NCBI GenBank assembly: GCA_015478665.1
Contig: JADMII010000002.1
Location: 62,001-126,000, forward strand
Direction of reading: 5' to 3'
Length of the DNA stretch: 64,000 bases
Origin: Dehalococcoidia bacterium
GTDB lineage: Bacteria; Chloroflexota; Dehalococcoidia; DSTF01; JACRBR01
Below, piece by piece: positions 59,082 to 64,000 of this stretch. Under the pieces are notes generated by a model. That model made no database searches and was not told where the DNA came from. It worked only from the letters and a program-made list of their open reading frames with translations. The translations under genes were made by a program, and so were the position numbers. The stretch's first letter is position 1. Each line of letters opens with the position of its first letter.

Positions 59082-61202
59082 ATGATGGACGACCTCGACG
59101 ATCTCTCGCCGGAAGGCGGCGCGCGGTGGCGGAAGCGCCTGATCGCCGGCGGCGTCGTCGTCGCCGTCGTCGCCGCTGGCGCCTACGCGCTCTGGACGAC
59201 GACCCTCAAGGGCTCTGCCTCGATGCAGCTGAAGACGCAGACCCAGGCGGTGACCCGCGGCACCATCCGCCAGACCGTCTCCACCACTGGCACCGTCTCG
59301 GCACGCTCCTCGACGAACCTCTCGTTCCAGCAGTCCGGCCGTGTCACGGCGGTCAACGTGAAGCCCGGCGACGCCGTGACCCAGGGCGAAGTGCTCGCGC
59401 AGGTCGATACGTCGGACTTGCAGACGGCGCTGAAGACGGCGCAGGCAAACCTCGCGAGCGCCGGGATCAAGCTCCATCAGCTGCAGCAGGGCGCGCTCGC
59501 CTCCGACCTCGCGGCCGCCGACCAGTCCGTCGTCCAGGCGCAGTCGGCGAACGACAAGGCGCAGAACGACCTCGCCGCGCTCAACAACCCGCCGGCCGCC
59601 GCCGATGACGCCGCCGCCCGCGCCGCCGTGACGGCGGCACAATCCCAGCTCAGCCAGGCGCAGGCCGCCCTCGCGACGCTCCTCGCCGGCCCGTCGGCGA
59701 GCGACCTCGCGTCGGCGCAGGCGGTCGTCACGTCGGCGCAGACCGCGCTCACCGCCGCGCAGAACAGCGCGCAGAACGCGCAGAACGCGCTCGGCTCGGC
59801 GCAGGCGTCGCTGTTCGCGTCCGAGACGGGCTACTGCAGCAGCGATCAGACGCCGCAGTTCTGCGCCGTGCGTTCGGCGCCCCTCTCCGAAGCTGACCGC
59901 GCGCTGCTGCTCGGCGTCACGCAGACGCCGGCCGCCCAGCCGACGGGCACGCCGCAGGCCGGCGCCGGCCAGCAGTCCGCGGCGACGCTCGCCGCCGCCG
60001 TCCTCGGCTCGAACAGCTCGTACCTTGCGGCGGCGAACAGCGCCGCGAACGCCGGCGGCTCGGTGACCTCTGCGCAGGCGGCGCTCACGTCGGCGCAGGC
60101 GAAGCTCGCCGCGGTGCAGGCGCCGCCCACGGCGAGCGCGGTGGCGGCGGCGCAGGCGGCGGTGAGCGTCGCGCAGGATAACCTCGACGCCGCGAACGCC
60201 AAGCTCGCGACGCTGGAAGGGGGTCCGACGCAGGCGGCGCTGCAGGCGGCGCAGGATGCCGTCGCCAGCGCCGGCGCCGGCTTGCAGGCGGCCCAGGCGA
60301 AGCGCGACCTCGTCGCCCAAGGCTCGACGGCCGACGACATCCGCCTGCAGCAGACCGCCGTGCAGCTGGCGCAACTGAGCGTCGACAGCGCGCAGGCGAA
60401 CATCAAGAAGGCACAGATCATCGCCCCCTACAACGGTACGGTGGCAGCCGTCAACGTGCGCGTCGGCGACATGGCCAGCGGCGGCGCCGGCAGCGCCAGC
60501 AGCGCCAGCAGCAGCAGCGCCTCGTCGGCGGCGCCGATCGTCGTCAACACGCCGGACGCCGTGCAGATCGACCTGACGATCGGTGAGGCCGACATCGCCC
60601 AGGTGAAGGTCGGCGAGCGCGGCGTGGCGACGTTCAGCGCCCTTCCCGGCGGCGCCTATCCCTTCACCATCGACTCGATCAGCGGCGTGCCGACGGTCAG
60701 CCAGGGCGTCGTCACCTACGCCGCCCAGGCGACGCTGCTCACCGGCGCCGCCGCCTCGACGCCCGGTGCCGGCCTCAGCGCGCCCGGCGGCGGCGGCTTC
60801 GGCCAGAGCACGCAGCCCGATGCCGGCGCCACGCCCACGGGCAAGCCGATGCCTGGCATGAGCGCGTCGGCCATCATCCAGGTGCAGCAGGCGACGAACG
60901 TGCTGATGGTGCCGGCGACCGCCATCAAGCGCCAGGCCGGCAACGCCGTCCTCGATGTCAGCCAGGCCGACGGCAGCACGAAGACGGTCGTCGTCCGCAC
61001 CGGCCTCAGCGACGGCACGAACATCGAGGTATTGGAGGGAGTCAGCGAAGGCGACAAGGTAGTGCTGCCGTCGCTCGCGGTCGGCGGCCGAACGACCAAC
61101 GTCTCGACCACCACCGGCGCTGCGCCGGGCGGCCACGCCGGCGGCGGCGGCGAAGGCGGCATCGCTCCGCCGTCAAACGGCGTCCCCGGCGGCGTCCGCT
61201 GA
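59082..61202 (+). CDS. MacA/HlyD-type efflux adaptor with very long coiled-coil
   Basis: N-terminal TM, VKPGDAVTQGEVLAQVDTSDLQTALKTAQANLASA, long A/Q/S-rich hairpin, C-terminal MPATAI-like region. Confidence 0.88.
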   Translation: MMDDLDDLSPEGGARWRKRLIAGGVVVAVVAAGAYALWTTTLKGSASMQLKTQTQAVTRGTIRQTVSTTGTVSARSSTNLSFQQSGRVTAVNVKPGDAVTQGEVLAQVDTSDLQTALKTAQANLASAGIKLHQLQQGALASDLAAADQSVVQAQSANDKAQNDLAALNNPPAAADDAAARAAVTAAQSQLSQAQAALATLLAGPSASDLASAQAVVTSAQTALTAAQNSAQNAQNALGSAQASLFASETGYCSSDQTPQFCAVRSAPLSEADRALLLGVTQTPAAQPTGTPQAGAGQQSAATLAAAVLGSNSSYLAAANSAANAGGSVTSAQAALTSAQAKLAAVQAPPTASAVAAAQAAVSVAQDNLDAANAKLATLEGGPTQAALQAAQDAVASAGAGLQAAQAKRDLVAQGSTADDIRLQQTAVQLAQLSVDSAQANIKKAQIIAPYNGTVAAVNVRVGDMASGGAGSASSASSSSASSAAPIVVNTPDAVQIDLTIGEADIAQVKVGERGVATFSALPGGAYPFTIDSISGVPTVSQGVVTYAAQATLLTGAAASTPGAGLSAPGGGGFGQSTQPDAGATPTGKPMPGMSASAIIQVQQATNVLMVPATAIKRQAGNAVLDVSQADGSTKTVVVRTGLSDGTNIEVLEGVSEGDKVVLPSLAVGGRTTNVSTTTGAAPGGHAGGGGEGGIAPPSNGVPGGVR

Positions 61203-61268
61203 CGCCGAAGCCGCGCCGCCGCCACGTCCCGCGCGCGTCGATGGACGCCCGACGATGGGAGGAGCACG

Positions 61269-62015
61269 ATGATCCGTCTCCGAGGCATCTCGAAGATCTA
61301 CCGCGCCGGGGACGTCGCCGTGCCGGCCCTGCTCGATGTCGACCTGGATATCGAAGATGGTGAGTTCCTCGCCATCATGGGGCCGTCCGGCTCCGGCAAG
61401 TCGACGCTCATGAACATTCTCGGCTGCCTCGACCGGCCGACGCGCGGCACCTACGAGCTCGATGGCCACTTCGTGCACACGATGAGCGACGACCATCTGG
61501 CGCGCGTGCGCAACCGGCGCATCGGCTTCGTCTTCCAGTCCTTCAATCTCCTGCCGCGACTCCCCGCCATCGACCAGGTCGAGCTGCCGCTGATCTACCG
61601 CGGCGCCCGCAACCGCCGCCGGCTCGCCATCCGCGCGCTCGAAGCCGTCGGCGTCGCCGACCGCATGCAGCACCGGCCGACGCAACTCTCCGGCGGGCAG
61701 CAGCAGCGCGTCGCCATCGCCCGCGCGCTCGTCACCAACCCGACGATGATCATGGCCGACGAGCCGACCGGCGCCCTCGATACGAAGACCAGCGGCGATG
61801 TCATGCGGACGTTCGACCAGCTCAACCGCGAGCGCAACATCACCATCGTCTTCGTCACCCACGAGCCGGAGGTCGCCGCCTATACCCGCCGCATCATCCA
61901 CATCCGCGACGGCCGCATCACCGACGACAGCCCGCCGGGCCAGACCGCCCCCGCCGCCACGCCGCGGCAGGCCGTCGACTGGGCTCCGCTGCCACCGGAC
62001 ACCGCACCCGCATGA
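61269..62015 (+). CDS. ABC transporter ATP-binding protein (MacB/LolD type)
   Basis: GPSGSGKSTLMNILGCLDRPTRG, LSGGQQQRVAIARALVTNP, DEPTGALDTKTS. Confidence 0.96.
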   Translation: MIRLRGISKIYRAGDVAVPALLDVDLDIEDGEFLAIMGPSGSGKSTLMNILGCLDRPTRGTYELDGHFVHTMSDDHLARVRNRRIGFVFQSFNLLPRLPAIDQVELPLIYRGARNRRRLAIRALEAVGVADRMQHRPTQLSGGQQQRVAIARALVTNPTMIMADEPTGALDTKTSGDVMRTFDQLNRERNITIVFVTHEPEVAAYTRRIIHIRDGRITDDSPPGQTAPAATPRQAVDWAPLPPDTAPA

Positions 62016-63268
62016 TCCTCGTCGACACGCTCCGCACGGCCGTGCGCGCGCTCGGCACGAACAAGCTCCGCACCAGCCTGACGATGCTCGGCATCGTCAT
62101 CGGCGTCGGCGCCGTCATCGCGCTGATCGCCGCCGGCCGGGGCGCGCAGAAGGGCGTGACGGACAAGGTGCGCGGCCTCGGCAGCAACCTCATCTTCGTC
62201 CGCCCCGCGCAGACCTCGCAGGCTGGCGTGCAGAACGTGCTCGCCACGTCGCTCACGTCCGCCGATGGCGATGCCCTGAACAACCCGCAACAGTTCCCGC
62301 AGATCGTCGGCGTTACGTCGCAGTCCGCCGCGGCGACGCAGGCCATCGCCAACGGAGTCAACGTCAGCACGACGCTCACCGCCGCCGACCCCAACTACCC
62401 GGCCGTGCGCAACTTCCTGCCCGCCGTCGGGCGCTTCGTCGACTATCAGGACGGCTCGACCAACGCCCTCGTCACCGTGCTCGGCGCGACCGTCGCCACG
62501 GAGCTCTTCGGCGACGCCCAGAGCGCCATGGGACAGACCGTGCGACTCGCGTTCGCGGGTGGTGAGATCGGCTTCAACTTCCGGGTGGTCGGCGTCATGC
62601 AGACGCTCGGGTCGTCGAGCAGCACCAACCAGGACGATCAGGTCTTCGTGCCGCTGACGACGCTCCAGTCGCGCATCCGCTTCCTCCGCAACCCGCTCGG
62701 CCAGACGAACGTGCAGCAGATCACGATCAAGGTCAACAAGAGCAGCCAGCTCGGCTCGACCAAGACCGCAGTCACGCAACTCCTCCTCCAGCGTCACAAC
62801 GGCGCCCAGGACTTCACCGTCCAGACGCAGGACGATCTGCTCTCCGCCGCCAACGACGTCAGCCGCACCCTGACGCTGCTGCTCGCCGCCATCGCCGGCA
62901 TCTCCCTCGTCGTCGGCGGCATCGGCATCATGAACATCATGCTCGTCTCCGTCACCGAGCGCACGCGCGAGATCGGCATCCGCAAGGCCGTCGGCGCCCG
63001 CCGCGGCGACATCCTCCTCCAGTTCGTCGTCGAAGCCCTGATCGTCACCGTGGCCGGCGGCGTCATCGGCATCGTCACCGGCATCCTCGCCGCGCGCCTC
63101 GCCAGCGGCCAGAACTTCGGCGGCAGCACGCCGGTCCAGACCGTCGTCACGCCGGTCAGCATCGTCGCCGCATTCGGCGTCTCCGCCGCGATCGGCCTCT
63201 TCTTCGGCATCTATCCGGCCTTCCGCGCCTCCCGCCTCGACCCCATCGAGGCGCTCCGCACCGAATAG
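62012..63268 (+). CDS. ABC transporter permease (MacB type)
   Basis: KLRTSLTMLGIVIGVGAVIAL, GGIGIMNIMLVSVTERTREIGIRKAVGARRGDI. Confidence 0.96.
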   Translation: MILVDTLRTAVRALGTNKLRTSLTMLGIVIGVGAVIALIAAGRGAQKGVTDKVRGLGSNLIFVRPAQTSQAGVQNVLATSLTSADGDALNNPQQFPQIVGVTSQSAAATQAIANGVNVSTTLTAADPNYPAVRNFLPAVGRFVDYQDGSTNALVTVLGATVATELFGDAQSAMGQTVRLAFAGGEIGFNFRVVGVMQTLGSSSSTNQDDQVFVPLTTLQSRIRFLRNPLGQTNVQQITIKVNKSSQLGSTKTAVTQLLLQRHNGAQDFTVQTQDDLLSAANDVSRTLTLLLAAIAGISLVVGGIGIMNIMLVSVTERTREIGIRKAVGARRGDILLQFVVEALIVTVAGGVIGIVTGILAARLASGQNFGGSTPVQTVVTPVSIVAAFGVSAAIGLFFGIYPAFRASRLDPIEALRTE

Positions 63269-63369
63269 CGCCCGCCGCGCCGGCCCCGGCTCTGCCGGCG
63301 CGAACCGCACACCGGCCGGCCCGGATCCGCGCGCCGAACGACGGATGGCGCCGCCTCACGCACCGCGGG

Positions 63370-64000
63370 ATGCTACGGATGATGACGGCGCAGCGACGAC
63401 CCACCACGCAGCAGCACGTCCCTTCGCCGCCGCGCCGGGTGCCGCGCGACCATTGGCCCGACGCCACGCTCGCGCTCGTGCGCACCGGCTATCCGTTCAT
63501 CCAGCGGCGCTGTCGCAGCTTCGGCAGCGACGTCTTCTCGACGCGCCTGCTGCTGCAGCCGGCGATCTGCCTCACCGGAGCGGATGCCGCCCGTCTCTTC
63601 TACGACCGCGAGCTCTTCCAGCGCGCCGGCGCCGCGCCCGCGCGGATGACGCGCACGCTGACCGGTGCCGGCGGCGTCCAGGGCCTCGACGGCGCCCGCC
63701 ACGCCGCCCGAAAGGCGATGCTCCTGTCGCTGATGACGCCCGCGCGCATCGACGCGCTCGCCGAAGCGACGGCTCGTCTCTGGGAGTCGTGCGGCGAGCG
63801 CTGGCAGCGCGCGGAGGCGATCGTCCTGCTCGACGAAGCGCGCCTGCTGCTCGCCCGCGCCGTCTGCGACTGGGCGGGCGTGCCGCTGCCGGCGGCCGAC
63901 GCCGCCGCGCGCACCGGCGACCTCGGCGAGCTCATCGAGTCCGGCGCCGCGCTCGGCCTCCGCCACTGGCGCGGCGTGCTGGCGCGCCGGCGGGCCGAGC
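63370..64000 (+). CDS. cytochrome P450, CYP152 fatty-acid peroxygenase-like (partial, runs off window)
   Basis: hand translation (not in ORF track because open at the edge): PRDHWPDATLALVRTGYPFIQRRCRSFGSDVFSTRLL...TGADAARLFYDRELFQRAGAAP...GVQGLDGARHAARKAMLLSLMTPARI...ACDWAGVPL. Confidence 0.85.
   Translation, partial: MLRMMTAQRRPTTQQHVPSPPRRVPRDHWPDATLALVRTGYPFIQRRCRSFGSDVFSTRLLLQPAICLTGADAARLFYDRELFQRAGAAPARMTRTLTGAGGVQGLDGARHAARKAMLLSLMTPARIDALAEATARLWESCGERWQRAEAIVLLDEARLLLARAVCDWAGVPLPAADAAARTGDLGELIESGAALGLRHWRGVLARRRAE

Noticed and set aside
58965-61136. 723-aa minus-strand ORF opposite the MacA-like adaptor
   Set aside because: Antisense of a repetitive Ala/Gln coding sequence; no recognisable domain

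Overview
64 kb of high-GC bacterial chromosome, densely coding on both strands. Gene content suggests Chloroflexota or a similar lineage (inference only). Almost all of it is housekeeping or metabolic DNA. It includes an SDH/FRD-type flavoprotein + Fe-S + CCG-domain cluster, panD-panB-panC, def, a CCA-adding-type enzyme, yajC-secD-secF, selB, nadK, tlyA, ilvD, a lipB-lipA-lpd-E1a-E1b-E2 pyruvate dehydrogenase operon, a polyprenyl synthase/TatD/metG run, rsmI, guaB3, tRNA-Gly(GCC), a second 2-oxoacid dehydrogenase operon without E3, cinA, a MacA/MacB-like export operon, and a CYP152-type P450 running off the right edge. No phage, CRISPR or classical defence island was seen. The best candidates for under-described biology are mostly non-coding: (1) a ~200-nt panD leader with a near-consensus promoter and a textbook intrinsic terminator upstream of the start codon (attenuator or riboswitch-like; possible pan-motif RNA); (2) a ~120-bp MITE-like element with 17-bp terminal inverted repeats abutting a stop codon; (3) three islands of the same degenerate CTGGTRACC repeat family, each directly after a stop codon and in the same orientation; (4) a 37-bp direct repeat with 71-bp period; (5) a long guaB3 leader. 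On the protein side: the CYP152 peroxygenase, an E-type SDH lacking a visible anchor, a divergent PRTase / dienelactone-hydrolase-like pair, a ferritin-like diiron protein next to the 2-oxoacid dehydrogenase operon, and a VOC gene truncated near the tRNA. All calls come from reading motifs; no database search was run.
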